Assembly: GCA_946406115.1 (NCBI GenBank)
Contig: OX291545.1
Location: 5,084,001-5,148,000, forward strand
Direction: 5' to 3'
From: Apoda limacodes
Taxonomy: Eukaryota > Arthropoda > Insecta > Lepidoptera > Limacodidae
Length of the DNA stretch: 64,000 nt
Part shown: positions 21,748 through 32,175 of the stretch, in pieces
Layout of the letters: each line of letters begins with the position of its first letter
Position numbering within the stretch: the first letter of the stretch is position 1
Notes under the pieces: generated by a model
What the model was told of the DNA's origin: nothing
Database searches by the model: none
What the model saw: the letters and a program-made list of their open reading frames with translations, nothing else
Position numbers and translations under genes: made by a program

Positions 21748-22008
21748 TTATGTAACTACTTTTACCCGCGGCCCTACCCGGTTTTCGGTTGTTGCGCTGA
21801 TATTATTAGGTACGAGAACTGCAGGAGCATAGGCCTCTCCTTCGAAAAGAATGCTTAGGCCATGGACCACCACCCGGGTCGAGTGCGAATTAATGGACGT
21901 GGACTGACCACGCCCAACGTGATTAAACTTCGCTCTTATCATTTCCGATAGACAACTGCGACTGCGACTGGGCCATATCTCTTCTGTCGATGTGGCAACA
22001 ATGATCAT
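21748..22008 (-). other. GC-richer segment with an 86-codon frame, unrecognised
   Basis: The minus strand is open for 86 codons ('ATSTEEIWPSRSRSCLSEMI', 'VGRGQSTSINSHSTRVVVHG', 'APAVLVPNNISATTENRVGP'). The composition differs from the AT-rich surroundings, so it is probably a fragment of a transposon ORF, but no family motif is seen. It lies just outside the TIR element at 22187. Confidence 0.25.
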
Positions 22009-22186
22009 GTAGTACCTTTATTTACTAATCGATAAGGTTTGATTGCTTGATCCACAGCCGTAGGCCTTTTACGCTGATATCTATGGCTTGATCATTAAAA
22101 TGATACAAAGGACTTGCATCTAGTGGATTTCAAAATGACTACAATAAGATTAAAGGCAACATTTTTGACGTTAACTAAATGTGCTA

Positions 22187-22930
22187 AGGCTAGGTTGTAC
22201 CAACTAACTTTAACGATATCAAAAGGCTGACGGCTCGTCAAATACTCGGTGAAGCAAAAAATGGAGTGCCCCATCTGACGATTGTTAAATTACGTCATAA
22301 CTTTAACGTTAACCGCCGAAAATGACTGGTTAAAGTTACAATTGACAAGTCACTAAATGATGATAAAATGAGGTTATTTATGTGCAATACAACAAACAAA
22401 TTTGAATTACTTGGTGTATTGTATATTATGTAGGTAGCATTGCTAATGAAATATATTTATTTAAACAGTATTTCTTTTACTATGTAAGTATACATGTCTA
22501 ACAAAATTAGTAAAATATAATTGTAGATAATAGAGTTACTGCAAGTTCTAGTCGTAAAATTATTTAAACCTTTACAATAAACAGTTTCTTAGAGCACTAA
22601 AAAGTATCCATTTTAATTTCTTACTTTCCAATGAAAACATCAATATAGCTGCACTACTCATGCACGCTTAGTTACATTTCGCACCATTATGTTTTTGCTT
22701 ACGGTTACTGCCAATCTACATTGACTCATAAATAACATAGAATGAGGACTGTTTTGTTCTGGCCATGCTTCGGCAGCTTCGCACAATTTTTTTTTATTCA
22801 TTGTGAAAGGCATGGATTCAAGTCCAAACTAAATACATAACAATAGCATTTACAACTTGTAAGGCGGTGCAACCCAAATTTTTTAATTGTGACGATTACT
22901 TTAATAATCGTTTTGGGGCAATCCAGCCTA
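22187..22930 (+). mobile_element. Non-autonomous TIR element, copy A
   Basis: The left end 'aggctaggttgtaccaacta' and the right end '...ggggcaatccagcct' form imperfect terminal inverted repeats (AGGCTgGgTTGcacC type), flanked on both sides by TAA. The interior has no transposase frame. A second copy, in the opposite orientation and interrupted by an A/T-rich insertion, lies at 25853-26748. Shared blocks include 'aaaggctgacggct', 'attacgtcataactttaacg', 'tcgcacaattttttttt' and 'catggattcaagtcc'. The TAA flanks would fit a TWA target duplication of PIF/Harbinger type, but this is tentative. Confidence 0.7.
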
Positions 22931-23384
22931 AGTGTTTTTTCAATAGTTGTTGTCAGTCAATGTAATTTGTTAGGTCCGTCAGCACAGTATCCACCGAGTT
23001 TTCACATGAAAAATGATTCTTCAAAACGAGAATGTTTTCTTAGAACAAAGTGTTTTCTTAGTGTGAGTTGATGGTTTAACAGATTTAATGGTGCCGTATG
23101 TGGTATGGCTGTCATGAGTTGAAATTTATGACTAGAAAACAGAAACAGAGGGGTCGGTATAGAAAACAGATCAATAGGATTTAAATTCAAATTTAAAATT
23201 TTGGAAAAAAGTTTACATAATGAGCTGCTGGAAGTCTAGCAACTCTTACTTAATAAAATAAATTTCAACTAGAAAATATAATTTTGTAATATTTTAATCA
23301 TTACTTTTATTCACTCTGAATTTACTAAAGAAAGTCGCTGCAGTATCATTTGGGCCACAGATTCCATTCTCATTACAGAATCAA

Positions 23385-23530
23385 GCGACGTTTGAAGCCC
23401 TCTCGCCTCGTAGTTACAGGTTCCGGTTCCGGGATATTTTTAATTAACGTTGAACTCTTTGTTTTGTTTGGCCTTTTGTTTTGTCCAGCGAAATTAAATG
23501 TCTTTTTTTAAGAAACAGAAATCAAATACA
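23385..23530 (+). repeat. Dispersed repeat, pair with 30965-31150
   Basis: 'ctcgtagttacaggttccgg', 'ttttaattaacgttgaac' and 'gaaattaaatgtctttttt' align with 'ctcgtaattacgggctccgg', 'ttttaattaatgtttaac' and 'gagttaaatgtatttct' in the same orientation at 30965-31150. It is non-coding. Confidence 0.55.
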
Positions 23531-23629
23531 ATGCTTGTTCAGATCAAACAAACAATATCTATAGCAAATAAAATACTGAAGAGATAGTCTTATAAAAAGG
23601 TAGGTAGTTAGTTTAAGATTGGTATTTTT

Positions 23630-24050
23630 TAAGTGTTAATAGCCCAAATACATACTATGTAAAACTACAACCATTCTATATGTATTTTTAGTGTCAATAG
23701 CCTAACAGCGACTAAGTAAAACTACAACCATTCTATGTGTAGTTTTAGTGTCAATAGCCTAACTACCGACTAAGTAAAAAAAACTAAAACCATTCTATAT
23801 GTATTTTTAGTGTCAATAACCAAACTACCGACTAAGTAAAATTAACACCATTCTATATGTATTTTTAGTGTCAATAGGCAAACTACCGACTAAGTAAAAC
23901 TAACACCATTCTATGTGTATTTTAAGTTTCAATAGACAAACTACCGACTAAGTAAAACTAACACCATTCTATCTGTATTTTTAGTGTCAATAGCCTAACT
24001 ACCGACTAAGTAAAACTATAACCATTCTATGAGTATTTAATAATAGCCTG
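23630..24050. repeat. 58-bp satellite, about seven units
   Basis: The marker 'ccattctat' occurs at 23671, 23728, 23790, 23848, 23906, 23964 and 24022: spacings of 57, 62 and then 58 four times. Each unit also carries 'tgtcaatagcctaactaccg' and 'actaagtaaaact'. Units differ by a few substitutions. The central units are the most alike, as expected for an array homogenised by unequal crossing-over. Confidence 0.95.
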
Positions 24051-24379
24051 TCTACCTACATTGTCGGATTTGTAATGACCGACTAAATAAGTGTTTAGGC
24101 TGTGACTATATATATAATGAAAATAATATGGATTATCTTGTAAGACACGTCTTACTTCCTAAAATAAAAGCTATAATAACAATATACAGAATAACTATAT
24201 GTCTGTATGTTTAAGTTTTTATTATCTCGTTGCGTTAAACTATTAAGTTTAATACGGTTTTTACAGTTGCGTTGTTTTAAATCTGTATAATAACTAAAGT
24301 CGAAAATACTACACCCTGTAAGGCCTTTTGCTGTATCAATTTTTGAGTATTATAAAAATAAAGCTTGTGATTTCTGCTC

Positions 24380-24541
24380 TGAAGCAATGTCAACCCATTC
24401 AAGCCCTCTTCCAACACTTCTGGTCTCAATGCATCCGTGCTTACCTTTACACTCTTCAGTTACGATCCAAGCGGCTCCCATCCAAGCAGGGCGACTACTG
24501 ATTTAGAGAGTCTTAATAAATTAGGATAAAAAAAAAAAAAC
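24380..24541 (+). other. GC-richer segment ending in an A15 run
   Basis: About 110 bp of mixed composition ('ccaagcggctcccatccaag', 'cagggcgactactg') is followed by 'ttaataaattaggat' and an A run (24527-24541). This could be the poly(A) end of a SINE or truncated LINE, but no box A/B or coding motif is evident. Confidence 0.3.
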
Positions 24542-25087
24542 ATCTGTAATGGAAGATGAGAAGAATCACCCCCTTACTACAAATGACATACTACATACAT
24601 ACGACGAAAGGAACAGAACAGCAACCTGTACATAAGCTAGTAAGACTCCTGATTGACCTGCCTAAGGATGGTGATAAATCAATCCCTTAAAACTAGGTCT
24701 GCCTCGCCCCTTACAATGTTCACACTAGAATTTTGTAGCGTTGAGACTGCTTTTGATACCAAAACCCATATATACTTACTACTGTTAGATATTATACACA
24801 TATGCTTGTTAAATTAGACGATTTGGAAAGTATGTATATTACGTGTTTTGATAAATATTTTGAACTAGACTGCCTAACGAGATTTCTCCTGTCAAAAAAG
24901 TGTCTTGGAAGTACTTCAATTAATTGAAAGCAGACTAGAATTCCCTAATGACATGTAAATACTTATTTCTAAAATTTACATCAAAAATAAATCTAATGCA
25001 ACGTTATTCATAAAAAAGTTAATCAACAAGCATTTCGTTGTAATTTAAAAGCTAACTTAACATCTTTCTATTGTACGAACAACTTAT

Positions 25088-25549
25088 GTGAAGTTCTGCT
25101 TAGATTTCGTTAAAATTTACTACGTGGGCTTACGAAGGCAAACAATCAATCTAGCTTGTGGTTTCATGCACGAAGGTAAAACGATAGGTTATTCCACCGA
25201 AGAGATTACTTTGGTAGCCAATCAACTCACAAAATATACATTTTATTCAAAAACCTTAAATGCATTTTTGAAGGCTTATTCGACGACACTTATAACAATA
25301 CGGTACGCTAAGAAATTCAACCCTCTGGTGTATGTATGTATGTATTGTAAAAAATTTCCTTCTCACAAAGCTGTATGGTGGTTCGAATATAAGACATTCT
25401 TAAGGGGACGGCAATTAGCCGTCGTAGGGTTGAGAGGAATAGAATATCTTTATTCTGCTCAAATTATGGTACAATACAAATACAGATGTGAGGTACATTT
25501 TAAGTCCTACATAATTTATCAATCAGTGATATGCAAAATCTTAGGATGA
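25088..25549 (+). other. 153-codon open frame, unrecognised
   Basis: This is the longest uninterrupted frame between 20 and 44 kb. It starts 'MKFCLDFVKIYYVGLRRQTI' and contains 'VYVCMYCKKFPSHKAVWWFE'. Codon use is AT-driven and the sequence matches no family I know. It may be a chance frame, or the relic of a transposon protein between the two inverted TIR elements. Confidence 0.2.
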
Positions 25550-25852
25550 AGAATTCCTCAAATTATGTTAGTATTAACATTGCAAAACATTAAAATTTTA
25601 TTACAATTAAAAACACTCTAAGCAACGGTAAAAGCACAGAAAATTTTAGTAATAGGTACGACAAACAAGTCAACATAATCGGCTAACAAATAATAATATC
25701 ATAAGAAATGTCAAAATAAGAATAGTTATGTCAATTTTATTAAAATTTATGGCAAAGAAATTCATTAACATAATTAAAACATCTGTCTACAAAATAATTT
25801 ACTTTTAAATAGTGTCAGAAATAATGATTTTATGTCATTGGGTAATTTATTA

Positions 25853-26748
25853 GGGCTGGATTGCACCAAAACGTCTGTTAAAGTAATTGTCAAAAATAAC
25901 TTTAACAATTACTATTACTATAACCGTTACAATTCAACAATTTGGGTTGCACCGTCTTACAAGTTGTCCATGCTATTGTAACGTGTTTTGCTAGGATAAA
26001 GGACTTGAATCCATGCCTTTCACAATGAATAAAAAAATATTGTGCGAAGCTGCCAAAGCATAGCCAGAACAAAACGATGGCGTGAAATGTAACTAAGCGT
26101 GTAGTAGTAGTAGTAGTGCAGCTATATTGTAAATACTAGTGCTAGGTTAGGTTCGGTTATGTTTTTCTTGCCCGAGCAGAGCGAGGGTAGCCCACAGAGG
26201 GGTGTTTTTAATACATACTAAGTAAACATTTTTAGAAAATTCATACAAAAAAAAAAAAAATTTCAAAAATTCCATACAATAATTTTTTTTTAAAAAATCC
26301 ATATAACTTTTTTTATCACAAAATCCATACAAAGAAAAAATTTTTAAAATCCATACAAAAATTTTTCTTTTCGTGTATATTGATAAAAAAAAATCCCGCC
26401 GACTTCTGCATTATGCATTCCATTTAGATGCATCTTCATCCATTAAAATCATTTTAACGCAAAAATGACGTGGTGCAGAGATGTAAAAAATTACCGCAAA
26501 TATTCAAAACACCAGGTAATTCAAATTTGTTGTATTTCATATAAATAACCTCATTTTATGATCATTTAGCGGCTTGTCAATTGTAACTTTAACTATAACC
26601 AGTCATTTTCGGCTGGTTATTGTTAACGTTAAAGTTATGACGTAATTTGACAATTGTAAGATGCTGCACTCCATTTTTTGCTTAACCGAGTATTTGACAA
26701 GCCGTCAGCCTTTTGTTATCGTTATAGTTAGTTGGTGCAACCCAGCCT
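25853..26748 (-). mobile_element. Non-autonomous TIR element, copy B (inverted)
   Basis: It begins 'gggctggattgcaccaaaac' and ends 'gttggtgcaacccagcct'. Its reverse complement follows copy A (22187-22930) from end to end, including the mirrored 'ggcttgaatccatgcc' and 'atttgacaagccgtcagcct' blocks. It is about 150 bp longer because of an A/T-rich repetitive insertion at 26233-26370 and a (GTA)n run near 26102-26117. With copy A it forms a potential inverted repeat of about 4.5 kb. Confidence 0.7.
26233..26370. repeat. A/T-rich degenerate tandem repeat
   Basis: Four to five units of the type 'aaaattccatacaa' separated by A or T runs. It lies inside TIR copy B and is absent from copy A, so it arose there after the copies diverged. 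Confidence 0.75.
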
Positions 26749-28176
26749 AAATACTTTTACTGCCATATCGTGACAATTGTTGTCTGTTAATTTCTATTAA
26801 AAGTCTAGGTAGTACTAATTTACCAGGAAATCTCGTATTAAATTTTAGCACACTACCATATCTTGTAAATAAGTGTGGATGTTTTTTAACGAACACACAT
26901 AATTCGTATACATACATACAAGGTTGAGTAAGAAGTTTTAAGGTCAGGAACAATTGTCTTCATTATTGCAGAGAGACTCACGCCACTTATTACTCCTACA
27001 CATTTCTTTTGTGCTTTAAATACACTATTGATAGTTACTCTGTTTCCCCAAATTATTAGATCATATCTGAGTATAGAAGCTATATATCCACGGTAGGCTG
27101 TTAACGCGGTTGTTTAGATGACGTTTTCACCCGTTGTCGTAATGCGTACACAAAACTATTATTTTTCTACATATCTTGTCTATATGTCCTTGCCAAGAAC
27201 AATTTTGATCCAAGTTAAGTTTTTAGTTCATTAATTGATATGCATAATTTTTTCGGCTTCTTTTTTCCATAAAATTGAATTAATTTCGTTTTATTTACGT
27301 TTGCTTTGAAGAAGGACATAACAAAACAGTAAGGGTTTAGGTTTTGCCGTTTGACCACGAACCCTAAAGTACAAAGGCCTGCCAAGTGTTGGATCAGTTA
27401 GAAGTTATAGTATTATACAGTTAAAGTTCACAACACTGGTTAAAAAAAACGGTAAACAACATAAACATCATTTTTATACGATCAACAAACTGTATTCCCG
27501 AACATATTTATTTTTGTCAAATGTCAAAAAATTGACGAGAAGAAGTGCTTTAGATTGCACTTGTTAGATTAGTATTTTGAGGATAGGATATATAAATAAA
27601 AGTCTGAAGTAAGTTTTAATTTTGAATATGAAACATCTATAATCTACTACCGTTTCGGAATTAAAGTGGCGTTCTAGAAAGAAGAAACGGTGAAAGAGAC
27701 TATCTAGCGATCGCTCTTTTGAATATTTATTAGAATAAGAAAATTATCACAATTTTTACGAGATATGAAGTATCTACTTTTTCAACCCCATTGAAAGGCT
27801 TTTTTAAACTTTAGACGAACTTCACTTGTTAGTAATTGAGTTGATACCTTTTTATGGATCGCAAATTGACTTTCTATTTCTGTATTCCACATCACACACA
27901 CAACGGCCAAAGGCTAGTCTGTCTCGTTGTATGTGTGATGACAACTAGAAAATTATATTTATGATACTGAGTTTTTTTATGATTAATTGCTGCCTAGCAT
28001 TAAGTTTAAGACTCAGTTTGCCAAAGTTTAGGACATTACTACTGGGCTAATTTTGGTGTATAGTATACGTATATTAAAAATATAGTCCGACATAGGAACC
28101 TAATAGTTTAATGTATTCTATTTTTGTTGTTTTACGTAGCTATTATATTGTAAAGCAGTTTATTTATTAAAACAGG
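26749..28176. other. AT-rich stretch, no gene; one repeat at 27638-27735
   Basis: Apart from the dispersed repeat listed separately, I see no coding frame or array. Confidence 0.4.
27638..27735 (+). repeat. Dispersed repeat, copy 2 of the 4440-4550 family
   Basis: 'ctactaccgtttcggaatta', a GGCGTTCT block, a GAAGAAACGG block and 'gatcgctcttttgaatattt' parallel 4440-4550 in order and strand. Confidence 0.6.
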
Positions 28177-28464
28177 GTCATGGTAGTAAATGGCAAAACT
28201 TACCACTTACCAACTGACCAACAAAAATCAGAACCAGCAAAAGGCAATTCTTGGTTGTCAATAAGGAGGCCCTATTGCCTTAACAATCGTAATAATAAGT
28301 TACTAAGAAAAAGATAAGCCCAAACATTAACTGAAAATGCAACGGTAGAAGCTGAAATTTGGAAAATGATTATGGAAGAAGAAGGCAAGAAAAAGATTCG
28401 TATTTGAGAAGAGCAGCTGAAGCAATAGATTCTTATTTAAGAAGAGCAGCTGAAATAAAAGTTA
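28177..28464 (+). pseudogene. Exon-like segment with an 11-residue repeat, unrecognised
   Basis: After an acceptor-like 'ttattaaaacag' the plus strand reads 'MVVNGKTYHLPTDQQKSEPA' and 'NSWLSIRRPYCLNNRNNKLL', hits one TAA, and continues in the same frame with 'AQTLTENATVEAEIWKMIME'. A shifted frame then gives 'DSYLRRAAEAI' twice in tandem (28397-28464) and ends at TGA. The amino-acid composition is protein-like rather than random AT. I do not recognise the family. It is most likely a decayed host or transposon exon. Confidence 0.35.
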
Positions 28465-29104
28465 AACTTAAAATCTGAAATAAAACAAAATATTAGCATT
28501 TGATTATTATTTTAGAAAATTTGATGCGACATGATTATATTTTTATTAAATTTTATAAAAGAAAGTGCTACGGCGTTACTTGCTATGATAGATTGTTAAA
28601 AGTTACTTTTAGTCCCATACATCTGTGTAAAACTTATACAACCATCAATAGCATAACCTGCCTTTTTAGACAACTTCTGAATACTCATAAAGGTTTGCAA
28701 TACCACATTCACCTGATATCCTACATGCACTCTTCTTTTAATTTCAGTTGAACATTTGTTGTCTCTTGATAATTAATCAAATTATAAATCAAAAACATAA
28801 ATCCACTTTATTGGAGTTCCGATTTCTTCCAATCATTTTAATGCTTCATACACAACATAACCAATCAACCAAAAATTCATATTCTAGTAAATAAATAAAT
28901 CCAAGAACACTTGATTGTTGAAATAAATAACTAGTTACTAACGCTGGTTTGTAATAAAAAGAGTCGACAAGATGCTCTTAACAAAAATTAAAATATTAAA
29001 CATTTTTGCGATATTTTAAAAGATAATGAATTATCTGTAATCAGTATACAATCATCCCAAAAACCTTTGTCTTCGACAAAAGATACCACGTCCAGCTTCA
29101 TGAG
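28465..29104. other. AT-rich stretch, no gene seen
   Basis: The 83-codon frame at 28500-28751 has no recognisable motif and looks like chance. No arrays. Confidence 0.35.
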
Positions 29105-30050
29105 GAAGAAAAGAATAGCTCTGGCATGCATGAAGTTAGGATCTGCACTGATGGCTCCAAAACAGAGCCTGGAACGGGCGCGGGAGTGTTCTCCCATGAC
29201 CTGAACATCAACATATCAACGACCTTGGGTGCACTTAACACCACCTTCCAGGCAGAATGTGTCGGGATTATCCGAGCTGCAACAGCGGTCCTGTCTAGAG
29301 ACATAAGCGATGCATCGATACGCATCATCTCTACAAGTGCGCTGTGCTACAAGCTCTCAATAACAACCGGATCAACAGTGGACTAATCCTGGAATGCCAC
29401 TGTAAATGCAAAAAACTGCATTGAAGAACCGGATCTCTCTCTTCAATGGATTCGTGGTCATAGTGGGTATCTAGGCAATGATGCGGCAGATCAGTTGGCA
29501 AAGAGAGGATCGGGCACTAAAATATTGGGACCCGAACCAATCGTACCGATACCTTTTATACAACTCAAAACGTGGTCACGTGACAAACCCTTACAGCTAC
29601 ACAACAAACAGCGGGCAGAGCAAACGGACTGCAGACAAACCAAGAATGTTTTCACATCTTTGGACGCTAATCTGTCGCACAAGCTGTTACAACTTAGTTG
29701 GAAAAACCTACGCTACATAGTTGGCATAATAACAGGTCACTACCCGCTGTACAAACACTTTTTCAATATCGGCGTTACTGAAAGTCCTCTATGCAGGGGC
29801 TGCATGGTAACCGAGGAGACACCTTCTCACGTGGTTCTACATTGCTACAGCGTGAGCGATCAAAGGACAAGGCTCCTTAAGAATCCACAGACCATGACAG
29901 AGGTGCTGAATAACATCAGATGTCTCCTTGATTTCTGGACGGAGCTGGGATGGTATGAGTAACCAATTATCGGTTACCTACGTACAATGGCCCTATCATG
30001 AGGCTAAGCGCGGAAAACATAATCCAACTAACTAACTAACTAACTAAGCA
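29105..30050 (+). mobile_element. Sense LINE 3' fragment with RNase H and (CTAA)n tail
   Basis: This copy is 5'-truncated to RNase H, the C-terminal zinc knuckle and a short 3' UTR, and ends in CTAA repeats (about 30026-30050). An RNase H domain after the RT occurs in the R1, I and related LINE clades, which distinguishes it from the other LINEs here. Confidence 0.8.
29126..29961 (+). pseudogene. LINE RNase H and CCHC tail
   Basis: The frame at 29126-29386 carries 'RICTDGSKTEPGTGAGVFSH' (first Asp) and 'FQAECVGIIRAATAV' (Glu), but at the third catalytic position reads 'ISTSALC', where an Asp is expected (T at 29333-29335). After a frameshift, 'WIRGHSGYLGNDAADQLAKR' supplies the last Asp. The 155-codon frame (29495-29961) ends with 'LCRGCMVTEETPSHVVLHC', a C-x2-C-x-H-x-C knuckle. 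Loss of one catalytic residue and the frameshift make it inactive. Confidence 0.85.
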
Positions 30051-30964
30051 TACAATGTGTAGGGAAACGGTCACAAATTTAAATAATTTAAATATGCTAA
30101 AATAACATATTCATTCTGCAACTAGGCTATATTACTATATTTAATGTTATTTTAAATTAGGCACCATGCATGCGCAGTACACCAAATGGAGTTAAACAAA
30201 ATGTCGATTACCATGGTTAGGTACATCATGTTACACAATCATTCAAAAGTTTTCCGTTGATATGGAATCAATGCCGTCGTATGTGAAATAACGCATGCGC
30301 AGTGCGCGAAAAGGAATCAAATGAAATTTTGATGAGACTAAGTCCAAAAAATGCTCCACATTTTCATTGGCCTACTGTACACCTATTATTATTTATGTTT
30401 TCAGTGAAGACGCTCTCAATAGCGAAATATATCAATAAACACTGATTTTCTACCTATATGTTTTAAATTAATATTTATCTATACATATATTTTCAATTCA
30501 AATTATATGGTTTATTTATTGACTAGTCTATACAAAACAGTTCTAGTTGGTTAAGTAAAGAGTCAAAGTTAGTATACATATAAAAAGCATAATTTAACAT
30601 GATGATGTGTGCTATTTATATGTTAGGAGTTATTAATAAAACAAAGAAAAAATAGGATTTACCGTATTTTTTGAAAGGGAAAAATAATATTTCAATACTA
30701 CAAATAAACATTATTGGATTTTCTTTATTTAATATCCCAGATATCTGACATTAACCTGAAATATAACATTGTTAAATGTAGCTTTAAGGTTCCTACGAGG
30801 GGAACAGCAAGTACTGTGACGTCCCTGGGTGGGATTGGCCGCGGGCACAAGGTGCTTAAAACGTACGTTTAAAAACAAAGGTATGTTCTTCCAACATCCT
30901 GTCCTGATACATTGCTTAATTCTAGTATCTATGAAAACAAGGGTATCGTTCTCATTAAAGAGGT
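30051..30964. other. Non-coding stretch
   Basis: The decamer 'catgcgcagt' appears at about 30169 and 30293 in otherwise AT-rich DNA. No frame with family motifs was found. Confidence 0.35.
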
Positions 30965-31150
30965 CAAACGGCCTTGTCCCTCGTAATTACGGGCTCCGGA
31001 TATCCGAGGGAAAACTTTTAATTAATGTTTAACTTATTTGTTGAGCTTTGTCCTTTGTCGAGTTAAATGTATTTCTGCAAAGAGCGGGAAGGAGACATCA
31101 TTTCTATTACCACTTTTTCTAAGAAACAGTAATTTGCTTGTTAAAGAATG
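30965..31150 (+). repeat. Dispersed repeat, pair of 23385-23530
   Basis: It has the same order of blocks as at 23385-23530, ending 'tctaagaaacagtaat' against 'ttaagaaacagaaat'. Confidence 0.55.
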
Positions 31151-31394
31151 TAGAAAGCCAAATTATTTTTTTCCAGTCTGAAACTTGCAATAGGAATTTT
31201 AAAATGGAATCGATTTTAAAAACGAGCAGAAAACTGCACACTCAAGTAGGGCGCAGCCTTAAAGTTGTATTCCATGATGGCATAATCCGAAAAACGTAGA
31301 AAATTCCTTTAGAATTGATTTCATTATTATCATTTTAGATAGTGTCAATAAGGTTTATAATTGTATTTTTGTGAATATTTGTTATTTAGTTTGC

Positions 31395-31703
31395 TAACAT
31401 ATACCTACCATCGCACCGCTCGCCATCGGCAGGGAATTCATTCTCACACTTTAGAACCGAAATGGTCGCGTACAGTACGGTTTTAGAGAAACGAACGCTT
31501 GGGTTATGGATTGAGCTCCCTGCTAAGGTTTTATTTAAGGACTACGGTAGGGGTTCCTCAAGAAAGAAGTTATTGGATTTTTGAAGGGTCGGCAACACGC
31601 GAGTGATGCCCCTGGTGTTACAAGCGCTTATAGGCTGCGGTGACCGCTTACCATCAGACCGACCCTATGCTTGTTTGCCACCTTAGTGGTATTAAAAAAA
31701 AAT
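31395..31703 (+). mobile_element. Jockey LINE 3' end, truncated sense copy
   Basis: 'gaagggtcggcaacacgcga', 'gaccgcttaccatcag' and 'gtttgccaccttagtggtat' plus an A run match the 3' terminus of the LINE at 18623-20425 and the copy at 51742-51868. Upstream bases still align to the ORF2 C-terminus (accgctcgccatcggcaggg), but the frame is lost. Confidence 0.8.
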
Positions 31704-31784
31704 ATAATTATAAAGAACATATAAGTTATAGATATTTTTAAAAGTATTTTAATATTTATTTAATTTCTTTTATCTATACATATA

Positions 31785-32175
31785 AAATGCTTTGTCCTGA
31801 ATGACTGATGGATCAAAGCACAGCCTAAACCGCTCACGTAGGCATCCGATAAAAAAGGATTTTCCGAAATTCTTAGGGGTCTAAGGGGGTGAAAAAGGGG
31901 GGCAAATTTTGTATGGGACAACGTGATTCCGTGGTCCAATCTACTTCAAATTATGCATAAACCTTTTATAACAGAATTGGTGGACGACGCGTTTCGTATT
32001 TTATTGAAATTCATCAGGTGGAAAGTTATTTTCGCGGTAATTTGCTTCGAAGTTGATATCAATACTCCTAAGTGCTTTTGATTTAAATTACTTTTTATTT
32101 TGACACATGTTTGACAACTCAATTCGATTTTATTCAAAAAAGGTTAAACTCACACAAAAACATAAGCAAATCTTC
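31785..32175 (-). repeat. Dispersed repeat (copy B), inverted relative to 21085-21660
   Basis: Read on the minus strand, it repeats the blocks listed for 21085-21660, including 'tatggg' and 'ccttttttatcggatgcct'. It is diverged and non-coding. Confidence 0.65.

Noticed and set aside
23630..24050. Possible CRISPR array
   Set aside because: The units are contiguous with no unique spacers, and the context is eukaryotic. It is a satellite.
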